Assembly (NCBI GenBank): GCA_958450365.1
Contig: CAUEEP010000743.1
Location: forward strand, 7,270,501 to 7,334,500
Length of the DNA: 64,000 nt
Origin: Mesorhabditis belari
Taxonomy: Eukaryota > Nematoda > Chromadorea > Rhabditida > Rhabditidae
Reading direction: 5' to 3'
The notes beneath the pieces were generated by a model, which saw only the letters and a program-made list of their open reading frames with translations, was not told the DNA's origin and did not search any database. Position numbers and translations under genes: made by a program. This document shows, one piece after another, positions 12,274 to 22,927 of the stretch (the first letter of the stretch is position 1; each line of letters opens with the position of its first letter).

Positions 12274-12345
12274 TGCGCCGCCGGGGGTCGAACCCACGAC
12301 CTTTCTTTTACCAGGCAACTGTTCTAGCCATTACACCATAACGCA
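12274..12345 (-). tRNA. tRNA-like unit 1 of a tandem trio, anticodon position GGU
   Basis: A 72-base cloverleaf can be drawn: acceptor TGCGTTA with CGGCGCA (six pairs), D-arm core GTGTAATGG, T-loop TTCGACC and a T-run just after the 3' end. The anticodon stem is poor (AAGAA on its 3' side) and the T-stem has a mismatch. Positions 34-36 read GGT. The A-box region resembles tRNA-Gln or tRNA-Glu. It is probably a degenerate or tRNA-derived copy. Confidence 0.45.
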
Positions 12346-12412
12346 GTTGATCTCGCTGCAATAGTTGTCTTCAAGTCTTCAATCGTTTGAACTAGAACAG
12401 ATCAAAAAATCA

Positions 12413-12484
12413 TGCGCCGCCGGGGGTCGAACCCGCCACCTTTCGCTTCCCAGGCAATTCTGCTAACCATTACACCATAACGCA
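12413..12484 (-). tRNA. tRNA-like unit 2 of a tandem trio, anticodon position GGG
   Basis: Same length and acceptor stem as unit 1. The D-arm core GTGTAATGGTTAGCA is close to a normal one, the anticodon stem is ATTGC/GCGAA and the loop is CTGGGAA. A T-run follows the 3' end. The flanks on both sides match those of units 1 and 3, so the trio arose by tandem duplication of a unit of about 140 bp. Confidence 0.45.
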
Positions 12485-12555
12485 GTTGATCTCGCTGGAA
12501 TACTTGTCTTCAAGTCTTCAATAGTTGAAGACTAGAGCAGATCGAAAAAAAATGG

Positions 12556-12627
12556 TGCGCCACCGGGGCTCGAACCCGCGACCTTTCGCTTCTTAGGCAA
12601 TTGTGCTAACCATTACACCATAACGTA
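12556..12627 (-). tRNA. tRNA-like unit 3 of a tandem trio, anticodon position AAG
   Basis: The best-formed copy: D-stem GTGT/GCAC, anticodon stem ATTGC/GCGAA with loop CTAAGAA, T-loop TTCGAGC, acceptor TACGTTA/TGGCGCA with one mismatch, then CCA and a run of eight T as a Pol III terminator. A leucine anticodon without a long variable arm is not normal, which argues for a relic or an unconventional RNA. Confidence 0.5.
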
Positions 12628-13722
12628 GTTGGCCTCGGTTGCAAGAGAGGGAGTTAACTCAATGACAAAAATGATTAAAAGAGAAAGTTTAGCAATTAAT
12701 ATCAGAGATTTTTAACAGAATGGAATGGATGGAATTCAACAAGGGAATTGTCAAGTACACGAAAGCTATGCAACTCTTTTGCCATCATCATCTCGTTTCC
12801 TGGTCTCCGTCTCTGTCTCTAGACCACAAACCAATTGTGATTTGAGAAACCTGTAAGACTGAAACTATCGGTTTTCTCAGGATCTCGAACCACATCGATC
12901 ACATCGATAGCCGAAGAGAATAGCCGAATCGTCGACTCGACGACCTTTCCATCCATCATTTTTGCGCCTTCTCCCCCCACAAAAATCTTCTCTTCCCACT
13001 CCGATCCAGCTATCATCACTATCCACCATATAAAGAATGGCTTCCGCTCAAACCCCATTCGCAATATTTCAAAGTTTGCGCTTTTTTTTCTCTCTATCTG
13101 AGAAACTAGGGGAGAAACGATTTTCAAAATACCGCTCAAGGGTAGACGCAAAAGAAGCTTCAGATATGAGCACTTTAAAGAAGAAGAAAAGTTTATGAGA
13201 CAAGAGCAAGAGCTCTTGAGGCAACCGGAAGTGTATTTGTTTTTATAGAGTTGCGGTATGAATTGGATAGGATTGTGGGGGAACGGTGGTGGAAGGGGTG
13301 AACCCTTTTTGCTGAAACGTTCAACTCCATTGCAAACGCTTCTCCTTTTCTCCTCATTTTCTCTAATGTAAAGTGATTGGCGGTATCTTTTGATCGTCGG
13401 GCAGTGCATCAAAAAACAGAAATGTGAAATGATTTTTGCAGAGAATTTCTTTTAAAATGAAATTTCTTGTTTGAAAAGTTTGGTTTAAACAAAAAAAAAC
13501 AAGAACTTTGGTTGTTAGCGAGAATTTGATTCAAAGAAGAAACAATTCTAGATAGAAATAGAAAGAAGATATGGTACAATAAAGCATAAAAAGTTAGATA
13601 GATTTTCTTTGAAAAAGACCTTTCTTGCTTTATCCTGAAAGGATTTGAAGCATTTGTTGCATTGTTGAATGAAAAATTTATATAATGAAGAGAATTTGTA
13701 TACATATTAGATCATTTGGAGG
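12628..13722. other. Spacer, no supported gene
   Basis: The minus strand is open for 197 codons at 12819-13412, but nothing in the translation is recognisable and no intron signals or flanking exons support it. No other exon chain was found. Confidence 0.4.
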
Positions 13723-13882
13723 ATCCTTTTGATCCTCTTGATCCTCTTGATCCTCTTGATCCTTTTGATCCTCTTGATCCTTTTGATCCTCTTGATCCTT
13801 TTGATCCATTTGATCCATTTGATCCTTTGGATCCTTTTGATCCACTTGATCCTCTTGATCCTTTTGATCCTTTTGATCCTTT
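13723..13882. repeat. 9-bp tandem repeat GATCCTCTT/GATCCTTTT
   Basis: About 17 nine-base units. Because the unit is a multiple of three, several frames stay open: plus-strand Asp-Pro-Leu/Phe or Ile-Leu-Leu, minus-strand Gly-Ser-Lys. These frames are by-products of the repeat. A coding role is possible only if the following gene includes it. Confidence 0.9.
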
Positions 13883-13890
13883 TAAAAACA

Positions 13891-15102
13891 ATGCTTCTTT
13901 ATTTCGTTTATATTTCAAAGCGGTAAGCTTTCTTTATTTTTCGTATTCTCTGAGAAATCATTTTGAGATCAATGACGATCAACTATATTCGCAGTGCTGT
14001 TCGAATCAAAGTACCGAGGTGGTAGTGTGAGCGTTGTCAAATGAGATTCTAAACTTTAGATCTTTTGACGGATTACGGTATGTGCGGAATCAGTGCATGG
14101 GTGCGGTGACGATTGTGCCAGCCACTGATGGGGTTTGTTTTCTTTTTGGAAATGATTTTTAGACTTTAGATCTCTCGTGTCAAGTCCGCGATCATGTCAA
14201 TCAATTCATTCGCACGTTCGTTTTTCTCTTCAATGAATCAAAGATTTTACTTTAATCTCTCTGAAAACTTGCACAAAATGCAGCATTAACTTCAACAGCT
14301 CTCTGTAGAATGCTGCTAGTTTTACTGGGTATTGTGGTCCTGTAGGATCGTCTGTATTCCTGTAGCCTTGATGTAAAGTGATGACACTATTTGATGACAC
14401 TATTTGATGACACTATTTGTTTAGTCTCCCAATCCAGCGATCATTTCGAGTGATTCTCTCTGTTCGAGGTGGATCTCATTTCGAGCGAGCTTCCAACATT
14501 CATGCCATATCTGATCCTAATATTTATGGTAAATTTATGCTTTTCCTTTTAAATCATCAATTACAGGCTATATCTTGCGTTGCAATCATTGGAAAGAGAA
14601 AATTTTTCAAAATTTCTCCAAACTTTTGCGTTTAATGGTGGAGAAAAACTCGATGACGAGAGGTTTCTTTTCGGTGGAGATCATTTCCGATCATTTTCCG
14701 AGCTTTAGATCATTTCCGAATATTTCCCATCATCACCGAATTCTCAAACAGTGAATTCTCAAACAGATTGATACTTCCCGAGTACAGAATGTCGTGGTGT
14801 AGAAAATGGGTGAGTGCTCGGTATTTGGAAGCTCGAAATTCGTCTTATCTTTTTAACCGACTGAAGCCATCGAACAAAACGATCCATTTTTTGGAGAATA
14901 CTTGAAAGAAGCCACTACAATCGGAAGTCGCTTGATGGAAGTGATCGCCTCGGGAAAAGCACGAACCATTTCAGAAGAGAGGTACTTTTGAGTGAAGAGA
15001 ATTTAATTATTTTCCAAATTCCTGTGAAAAACTACTGTAGAAATTCCTACTGTAACTATTGCTTTTAGGATGGTGAAAGAGCTGGAGGCGATGCGCATTT
15101 AG
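13891..15102 (+). CDS. Multi-exon gene, family not recognised
   Basis: Core exons that join in phase: 14060-14132, 14163-14215, 14425-14528 and a fourth starting at 14567; the last pair, 14867-14981 and 15069-15102, ends at TAG. Readable pieces include SFDGLRYVRNQCMGAV, LSCQVRDHVNQFIRT, SVRGGSHFERASNIHA and a C-terminal DPFFGEYLKEATTIGSRLM. The 5' end is uncertain: an ATG at 13891 gives a hydrophobic start (MLLYFVYISKR) with donor GTAAGC at 13923, and a small exon from 13995 may follow. The junction between the exon at 14567 and that at 14867 does not close cleanly; a donor inside 14567-14673 leaving phase 1 is needed. The LSVRGG segment loosely recalls glycoside hydrolase 18 (chitinase-like) proteins, but this is weak. 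It could also be a decaying gene. Confidence 0.5.
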
Positions 15103-16401
15103 TCCAGATTACGGTATTTGGTCTAGATTATGATATTCAGTCTAGATTATGATATTCAGTCTAGATTAGCTGGATTACGGTATTCAGTTAAGATTAGAAT
15201 GCTGCATTTCTCGGGCGCAATGGTTTCATCGAGTGCGGGCCACTGATGAGATGAGGATCTCAATCGAATCTTCAAAGAGAGTGACGACGAGTCTTGCTTT
15301 TAAATCGTGTTTTCTATTTGACAATTGTAGATTAGTAATAAATTTGGCTCCTCTCTGTTCTAAACTTTTTCAGACTTTTGTTAGACGGGTTGATTGAATG
15401 ATTGATTGGAAAGTGAGGGAAGATCTATCTTTGTCACTTCTTGAAGCTATGGATTTTGTACTTACAAACAAAGAAAAGTATTATTACAAGAAAGTGGCTT
15501 GTACAATGCTACAGTAGTACTGTGAAGTGTTAGAATTACAGTAGTACATTACAACTACGGTATGCGAGTAAGTAAATCAATTAAAGTCCACTTTTACTAT
15601 AGCATTATGATAAAGCATCCCTTCAAATCATTAGAAAATATTATTTTTGTGGTTACCTTTGAGAAATGATAGATGAGTCTTAAGAAATGAAGGAAAAGTT
15701 TTTTTCCGGAATGGACAGTGACATGTGCACGCTTCTTTTTCTTCCGATACCCTCCAAAGGGCTCCTGTTACAGCACTCAACGGGGCAATGCGAGCAGCTG
15801 ATCCCCAGATTCAGTTGATATGTTTTTCTCTGAGTCGTTTGTGGCCGAATGCCAGTGGATTGAAAAGAGAAAAAAAAGGGATAGGTCTTCTCTCGTTGGG
15901 TAAATCAACCCACACAACTCTTATAACTCGATTTTCTTCCTCTCATCCTCTAGAGACCGTCACTGACCGCATTCCATAAAACTTCACTTAACGCATTGAG
16001 CTTTAACTTAATGTATTGAGCTTTAACTTAACGCATTGAGCTTTAATTTAACACATTGAGCTTTAACTTAAAGCTCAATGCGTAGAAGCTCAATGCGTAG
16101 AAGCTCAATGCGTAGAAGCTCAATGCGTAGAAGCTCAATGCGTAGAAGCTCAATGCGTAGAAGCTCAATGCGTAGAAGCTCAATGCGTAGAAGCTCAATG
16201 CTTTATCCTGTTAGGAATAAAGCCAAATCTAGTCCTTTGTTTCAATAGTTTACCAAACTGAAATGGTGATAAAAGCGTTTTTTTTTTGTTTTGTCGACAT
16301 TCCGTCTTCTTGACTGAATGAAATTTCTATCTTTTGTCTTATTTAAAGATTTATTCGATCTAGAATATTGCAGTTAAAGATTTTACAATTTCTTTCAGAA
16401 A
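15103..16401. other. Spacer with minisatellites
   Basis: Short repeats containing TCTAGATTATGATATTCAG lie at about 15115-15200. An open frame of 84 codons at 15725-15979 has no recognisable features. The paired arrays at 15986-16203 are listed separately. TTTCTTTCAG at 16389-16398 is the probable trans-splice acceptor of the next gene. Confidence 0.55.
15986..16203. repeat. Two tandem arrays in opposite orientation
   Basis: Four units containing CTTAACGCATTGAGCTTTAA (about 20 bp) are followed at once by about nine units of AGCTCAATGCGTAGA (15 bp). The shared core AGCTCAATGCG is inverted between the arrays, so the RNA or single strand could form a long interrupted hairpin. Confidence 0.9.
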
Positions 16402-17832
16402 ATGGCTCGACAGCCGAATTGGTTTTGCACCCCGCTCCCGACTCTGAAAGTGATGCAAATCGTGAGTTCCTTTTATAAAACCTAAAGTTTAAAGATTAAC
16501 GATTAAATAAAAAGTTAGATATATAAATAAGATATTATAAAAAGACATTATGAACTTGAAAAAAAAATATTTTCAAGGTTTGCGCTGTTGTAATCGTACT
16601 TTTCTTCCTCGATGGTCGACAGCAATGGTGGCCTTATACTTTCATTTTTGTTCTCGCCATTTTCACCATGGTGAGCGAAAGTAAAACTTTGAGTTCTTTC
16701 CTTGTCTTTCCTATTTCTTCTCAGGCAAACAAAAGGCCGATAGCTCAGTGGTAGAGCTGTTCGGTAACCAGAAGGTCGAGAGTTCAATTCCCTGTCGGTG
16801 CCAAGTCTTTGCCATTCTTTGCCATCTCTTTACTTTATTATGTAAACCGGCAGTTGATCCCCGGCTAAACGCAGTTCATTATTTTATAGATTTTTCAATT
16901 CTGGTTTGTCAGTCCGAAGCTATTAGTCGATTATATATTGTCCGAAAAAAATCAGACCGAGATTCCCACTACGACTCGAGTTATGAGTTGTGAATGGACA
17001 GACACACAAACTTTACTATAATTAATTCTCAACGAATTTCTTTTCTCAAGAATTTCTCAATATTCTCTTCTTATAATAAAGTAAGATTAATTCTCAATGA
17101 ATATCGATTTCAGATCGGCAACGCAGTTTTATTGGCCCTTCACTACTTTGATGTCGTTCGCACGAACAACGCGGTGCCTTGGCTCACTGTGGTGGGGAGG
17201 ATTTTCGAATTTTCGAATTTTCGAATTAAGCCTGATCAAAAGCCAAACTCAACTAGTCAATAGATATTTAATGCAAAACAAAAAACATTCAGGAAATGAT
17301 ATGGAATGGTTTACTTGCCGCGCTCTATTTGGTGGTGGCGATCACAATGTCGGTGGATTGGTGGAAAATGAGAAATGGGCAATGGATGCATCACTCATAT
17401 CTGCCACCGGTATTCGCATTTTATTTCAAACTTTGAATAAATTGAGATTTCAGAAAAACATTGGTCAAACGGGATGGCAGAGTCGAGTGCTTTGTGTGTT
17501 GGTGAGTTGTTATGGAAATGCTTTGACACCATTTGAATGGACTGGAGGGTTGGCCGACATGGCCGACTGGCTAAGAGCCTTGAATCCTAGTCGGTCACCT
17601 AGTCGGAAGGCCAAGGGTTCAATCCCACCGGCCGGGTTTTTGGTTTTTTTTTCCATATATATGGGTTTTCCCTACACTTAGAGCTTAGGGGTGCTTTTCT
17701 AGCTTTTGTACCACATTATTCGTGTCAATAAGTTGATTTCTAATATTTTGAATCTTTCAGGTAGTCTCAGTCACAAACGTGATTCTGTTTATCCTCCTCT
17801 TGAACCGTCTTCGAGTCTACAAAATTCAATAA
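16402..17832 (+). CDS. Four-helix membrane protein, MARVEL-like topology
   Basis: Six exons, all in phase 0: 16402-16461, 16578-16670, 17114-17191, 17293-17409, 17454-17501 and 17761-17832, giving 155 residues. The ATG is 3 bases after TTTCAG, so trans-splicing is likely. Four hydrophobic segments lie at about residues 18-32, 40-62, 79-98 and 128-149, with short Arg/Lys-containing loops and a basic C-terminus (LRVYKIQ). Size and topology resemble MARVEL/CKLF-type or other small tetraspan proteins of vesicles and junctions, but no diagnostic motif is visible, so the family is inference. Introns 2 and 5 each contain a tRNA-like sequence on the same strand. Confidence 0.85.
16735..16803 (+). pseudogene. 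tRNA-like sequence in intron 2
   Basis: GGCCGATAGCTCAGTGGTAG is a good A-box and D-arm, and GAGAGTTCAATTCCC a fair B-box. The loop GTAACCA would place AAC (Val-like) at the anticodon. The acceptor arms pair only if one T is bulged, and the T-stem has mismatches. Probably a decayed tRNA. Confidence 0.5.
17551..17636 (+). pseudogene. Long-armed tRNA-like sequence in intron 5
   Basis: TGGCCGACTGGCTAAG resembles the D-arm of Ser/Leu-type tRNAs. An 86-base length, a variable-arm-sized insert made of two CTAGTCGG copies, the B-box AGGGTTCAATCCCA and a T-run at 17637 fit a class II tRNA-like unit. No clean anticodon stem can be drawn. Confidence 0.4.
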
Positions 17833-19331
17833 CAATCAAGCACTTTTCTATCAAAGTTTCCTGACTTTCTACCTCAAAATCCATAATTTTTTTCATTACT
17901 AAAATGAAATTTCTCAAAAGAGTGTCGAGTAGTGTTTAAAATTTCTACAAATCCTAATCAAATTATCAAAAAATTTTTACATAGGGTAGTGGTTGATTAG
18001 AGTTTAAAAAACAAATAAATTATTATCTTTTCTTCTTTTATCTTTTTAAGGTGTGATTTTTGGATTTGCGATAAAATATGTTTTTATAATGTTTTTTTTT
18101 TATTCTCCAATCAAAACCAAGAAAGATTTGAGGGATTTTCGTCTGAAGTAAACGAGGCAGAAATAAAACATTTTCAAGGAAAAAAAAGAAAGCGAATAAT
18201 TAACAAAAGAAAAGAAACAACCACAAAATATCGATTCTCTCCTAATTTATGTAGTTATTTTTATAAAAAGAGGTTTATGTGTATTGTACTTAAAAACTTT
18301 TTTTTCTTTTTGAAGCTGAAAATATGGGAATTGAACGTCTTTTTGTTTCTTAAACCTTTAGGGCATATCTTTCAGTCACATTTTTCCACAAAGAAGAGAG
18401 GTACTGAGAACGGCAACAATAAGAAAAGAAAAAAAATCGAAAAAAAAAAACATATACTAATAACTTATCATTGAACAAGAGAAAAAGGAACGAAATGCTC
18501 ACCAAAAAGAGAATTTTTGAGGGCTGGTGAAAAAAAAAAACAAGAAAACGGGGACGAGACCCAGTTAAACCATAAACAAATGAGATGCTGATGTCCCCGT
18601 GAAAAAAACTCACGCAAGATTTAAGTTCTTGAAAAATAAATCATCTTTTTTCAAAAAAATAAATTTTGCTGAGTAAAGAGACAACTTTTTCTACAAAAAG
18701 CTATTCAAAAAAAACACTCACAATTTACAAATTACGATGATCGCAAAAGGGAGAACTTTTGGCGGAAACTCGTCTTTGGGAGACTTTTGCAAAAGTTTAT
18801 GTAACTTTTTTGGAACTTTGAACAATTTAACAAACACGAGAATTCCCTGCCGAATCATGGCTTTCAAAATGGTCACTCATAGAAAAAAAAAAGAAAGAGG
18901 AATTAGAGATTTGACTGATTCTCTAGACTGTTAGTTTTCTATGGAATAGAAAAAGGATCTAAAAAGGATTTAAAAAGGAAATCGGTAAGTCAGAAGTGGA
19001 GAGGAAGGGGGGCAGACCCGTGTAAATGAAAGATAAACCCGAAAAATTGGGGGGAAAAGGGGATTGATGGAGACAAGCAAACGTCTAGACATGAGAAAAT
19101 TCCAATCTGAACCTAATCTACCTTTGTTTTCTTGGTCGATTCCTCTGAAATTTTGTCTACAGATAGAAATCAACATTCTCAGTTTGTAAACAAAAGTTCA
19201 GAGGAATCGGTTAAGAAAGGGCTGAGAAAACGTGGAATTAAGTTCGGCTTGGAATTTTCCCATGTCTAGTAACGTCACCGTGAAACTTTCACAAGAATTG
19301 TGGGTAACGATTTCACAGAGACCTCAGTGAT
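17833..19331. other. Convergent 3' flanks
   Basis: AT-rich spacer between the stop of the four-helix protein gene (plus strand) and the stop of the AUTS2-like gene (minus strand). Many A-runs are present. No exon was recognised. Confidence 0.6.
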
Positions 19332-22300
19332 TCACCGATGTCCGTTCGGGTTCGACATAGTCACCGCCGAGGTGGATGAAGCCTCTGAGACGCCGTTCGG
19401 CTTGCTCACCGCCTGAGAAAGCGACCCAGCCGGGAAGGGCAGCTTCGGGAACATCCCCAAACTGCTCATCAAAGACGCTGGCAACATTGAGGCACTGCCG
19501 AGTTGTCCTGAATTGAAGAGTTCAAATGCTTTGACTTAAATTGCTACCTGGATGGGATTGGAGACCAGGAAGACCGGCGATCGAGGATTGTTGAGAAGCA
19601 GCTTGATGTGGTTGTGCTTGGGGGACGAATTGTTGCCCGAGCCCAGGGAAGGACAGGGCTCCCCGCTGGGCTTGTGCCAATAGATTGGCAATATCTTGAG
19701 GAATTGAGCCCATTTGCATTGCCTGTCTCGCCTGAGCCTGTTGGGCTTGTTGTTGTTGATGTTGTTGATGTTGTTGATGTTGTTGATGTTGTTGATGTTG
19801 TTGATGTTGTTGATGTTGTTGATGTTGCTGTTGTTGTTGCTGTTGATGTTGTTGTTGCTGCTGTTGCTGCTGTTGCTGCTGTTGCTGTTGTTGCTGTTGT
19901 TGCTGCTGTTGTTGTTGCTGAGCTTGCATGATAGCCGACTGTTGAGAAGCAAATAACCGCAACAATTGCTGGTCCCGATCTGAAACTGGTTTAAATGCTA
20001 TTTCTTTTCTTTACAACCACTCCGTTTACCTCAAAGTTTCAAAACTGTTTTGTCTAACCTTGTTGTTGATGCTCAAGTGCTCGATACAGATCATCTTGCG
20101 AGGCCTGTGATGTGAACAATGCTGAAGCGGTTGAATGAGGGATATTCATCGAAGATGGTGTAGACACAAGAGAATGAATGACAGGTGCCGCTGTGGTTGA
20201 TGAAACTGTTGCCGCGTGACTCTGGAGAGAAGATAGTTGACTTGCTCTCGATGCATCGATACCACTCAGCTAAAAAAGCATATTAATTTTTCTTTTTTAT
20301 CAGTCATACCAATTGCATTTGCAATAAATTGTTTTGCTCTGAAATAAGTCTCGCCTGAGCCGCTTGCTGTTGCTGCTGTTGAGCCTGAAGATGGAATTTA
20401 GTTAGAGAATTTAGTTTCAAAAGTTGCTAGATACCTGTGCATGTGCTTGCGCCTGGGCTTGAGCAACAGCCGCTTGAGCCTGGGCTTGAGCTTGAGCTTG
20501 TGCCTGAGCCTGTGCCTGGGCTTGGGCATGAGCTTGCTGAGCCTGCGCCTGAGCTGCTTGATGTTGTTGAAGGAGGTAAGGAGATTGGGCAAGAATTCCA
20601 GGAGGTAAACCAGCCGAGCCTGCACCCAAAGCGGCATGTAGTAAAGCAGCCTAAAAAAAGCAAATTACTTCTGTAAATTTGCACAAACTTGATCAGAGGT
20701 TCCATTTGTTAAAGAGGCTCCTCCGAATCCCGGGGGAGCAAGAGTGAGCTGAGAATGGAAACCAGGAGGAAGTGTCAAGGGTGGTGGAGGCGCTCGTGAA
20801 GAAACCGTTGAGGCTGGTCGATTTTGTGTCAAAACAGTTTGCGGTTGTGGGGGTTTCGGTGTCGTGGCTGCTGCACGAAGAGCCATCATTTGAGCCGACG
20901 CGGGACCAAACATGGCAGCTTGTCCAAATGGTGTTTGAAGTCCTAGATTTATATTGTTGTCAAGTTTCACTAGGTTCCAAGCTCACTTTGTACAAATCTA
21001 ATGTCAAAGGAGAAACAAACATATCAAACACATATACTTCAACGAGTTTAAGTCCTTTTTTTCAAAATTTTCAAACCTTGTGGCAAAGTGGGCGCTGTGC
21101 CTGAAGTTGATGCAAGACAATGAGGCGGTCGAAGAGCGGCTTGTTGAAGTAGTTGCGCGTGTTGAGCATTGAGAGCATTTTGAGCGCCTGATGAACCCAA
21201 TGAGGCAGCAAGGGAACGCTCCTAAATTTGATGATTGTATAAAAGGCTTTGTAAAGCAAAAACAATTTTTAAAGCAAGTCTTAAACTTTCGAAAATTACC
21301 TGAGCCTGAGCATGGGATTTCGCCTGTGCAGCGATTGCTTGCGCTTGAGCTTGAGCCTGAGCAGCGGCTTGTTGCATAGCAGCTGACACAGCATTCACCG
21401 AAGAAATCTGCTGGAAAGCAGCTTGTTGATGGAGAGTTTGATGTGATTGTTGGGAAAGGTGATGGGCTTGTTGTTGAGGCTGGCTCGATTGGGCGGCTGG
21501 CGTCTGATTTGTTTGTTGTTGATGAGAAGATTGTTGTTGCTTCTTGTAGGCGTTGATATCATAAGCGATTTTCACATGCATTCCACACCATCGACCGGGT
21601 TTCTGAATGACTTGATGAGTTGTTTATTTGAATACTGTTTACCTTTAGAATCGGCTGTTGAAGACTAGGCAACTTTCCGAAAACGGCGGCTCCAGCCAAT
21701 TGACTAGCAAGGGCAGCATTTTGAGGGAATGGCAGCTGTCCGTGAAGGAGTCCGTGATTGGCAGCCATTCCTTGTGGCACTCCAGCGGCTCCTTGGAAGT
21801 GTTGCTAAATCGAATTCCCATTTTTGTGTTAATTACGAAAAGTTTTACCTGATGAAGCATTTGAGCCGCAAGGAGTGGAAAACTTTGCTGCATAAGTGAA
21901 GTGCCGGGTGTTTGTTGTGGTGGAAAGGCTCCACTTTGCAAAAGCATAGCTCGAAGTTGCTCGGGTATTGCAGCATTAGCACCTACAAAAAGATCTTTGC
22001 ACTTGGTATCTACTATATATCCACTGTCTGTCTATTTTTCTCAGCCGTCTTTGGGTCAAAAAGCTTAAATTAAGTGGCACTACGGGGGTCGAACCCGGAT
22101 CGAGTGCGCCGTAGAAAAGCACGCTCTCGACTGCGCTACGCTAGTGGTGACAGCCTAATGGCTGGTTAATAAGATTATTATCTTCATTTAATCAACTGTA
22201 GACTTACCAGCAGTGGTGAGTAATCCACCAGAAAGCAGGGAAGGTCCTGGAGCTGAGGTGTGAACAAAGAGACCGGGAGCGCTCGAGCCAGGTACAAGTC

Positions 22301-22636
22301 GGCTTGAATCCGTCCCGAAAGCCGAAGCTAAATTCGGATTTTTAAGTTTTTTCATTAAAATTTCTTTTGTCAACGGTGGAATCGATTTATTTATTTATAA
22401 CCTTTTCGGGAGAAATGGAAAAGGCTCCAAAAAAAGGAGACACACTCGTTTTGAGGGGGAAGGGTGTGGAGCACACACATTCATAGAATATTCTCGAGCG
22501 AGCAGCTCGAGCTGTTGAATAATTCGCGTTTCTTGCGAGGAATTATTTGTGAGCCCCTTCGTCGGCTGTACATAATTATTCACTCGAATGGGGGGCGCGG
22601 TTGGTGTTTGCATTCGAAATTTTCGCCTCTTTTCTT
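19332..22636 (-). CDS. AUTS2/fibrosin-family protein with a polyglutamine tract
   Basis: Minus-strand exons in phase: 22327-22208, 21982-21849, 21804-21643, 21602-21300, 21221-21077, 20942-20689, 20650-20435, 20384-20310, 20269-20059, 19979-19548 and 19507-19332 (TGA). An upstream exon starts at 22636 and could supply a start (MQTPTAPPIRV), but its donor into 22327 is not settled. The exon at 21602 opens with KPGRWCGMHVKIAYDI, close to the invariant KPG(K/R)WCAMHV segment of human AUTS2, FBRS and FBRSL1 and fly Tay bridge. AUTS2 in mammals acts in a variant Polycomb PRC1 complex and in neurons. The rest is disordered: Ala-Gln repeats (20650-20435), Pro-rich segments, and over 20 consecutive Gln passing into Gln-Gln-His repeats. 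Family call fairly firm; gene limits not. Confidence 0.8.
19748..19926. repeat. CAG/CAA and CAACAACAT repeat coding polyGln and Gln-Gln-His
   Basis: Read on the minus strand, mixed CAG and CAA codons give a polyglutamine run, followed by about nine near-perfect QQH units. The mixture of codons in the polyQ part interrupts pure CAG slippage; the QQH part is nearly pure at DNA level and is the likelier hypervariable portion. Open frames on the opposite strand (polyLeu, polyVal) are artefacts. Confidence 0.9.
22080..22151 (-). pseudogene. tRNA-like sequence with CUA at the anticodon position
   Basis: Minus strand: D-arm GTAGCGCAGTCGAGAGC, anticodon arm TGCTT-TTCTACG-GCGCA, B-box GGGTTCGACCCCC. 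The loop reads TTCTACG, so positions 34-36 are CTA, which would read UAG. The acceptor stem pairs only with a gap. A relative lies at 29521. Located in an intron of the AUTS2-like gene. Confidence 0.4.
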
Positions 22637-22714
22637 CCTGCAACAAAGTTCCGTCAGTCAGCTTTTCTCGAAATTACAAAGCCATCAATTAGTCGTAAAA
22701 CTCAAAAAAGGATA

Positions 22715-22927
22715 CCGTAAATACTGTAATAGAAGGGCATAATTACGGCTGTACAATTGTGTAATCAAACTTTAAAAGCTTATTTCTCCGCATTGCTTTT
22801 TGTGCTACAATGTGCGCTTTGGGGTCAAACAGTAGCGCTTGAAATCTAGTATTTTTTTGATGTCAAAAGTCTAGTTGGAAAAAAATGGTTTTCTAAAAAG
22901 TATTGATGACTACGGCAGTATTTACGG
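22715..22927. mobile_element. TA-flanked fold-back element, CCGTAAATACTG ends
   Basis: Ends CCGTAAATACTGTAATAG and GGCAGTATTTACGG are inverted copies between TA dinucleotides (213 bp). Related to the elements at 43654-43918 and 50603-50841. Confidence 0.75.

Noticed and set aside
12819..13412. Minus-strand open frame of 197 codons
   Set aside because: Longest single frame in its area, but the translation matches nothing, has no splice or start context, and no neighbouring exons; probably chance.
13716..13926. Asp-Pro-Leu/Phe, Ile-Leu-Leu and Gly-Ser-Lys proteins
   Set aside because: A nine-base repeat opens several frames at once; no independent evidence of coding.
16066..16203. Regular repeats resembling a CRISPR array
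   Set aside because: Units of 15 bp with no unique spacers, in a eukaryotic genome; a minisatellite.
19608..19956. Plus-strand polyLeu/polyVal frames
   Set aside because: They are the antisense of the polyglutamine-coding exon.
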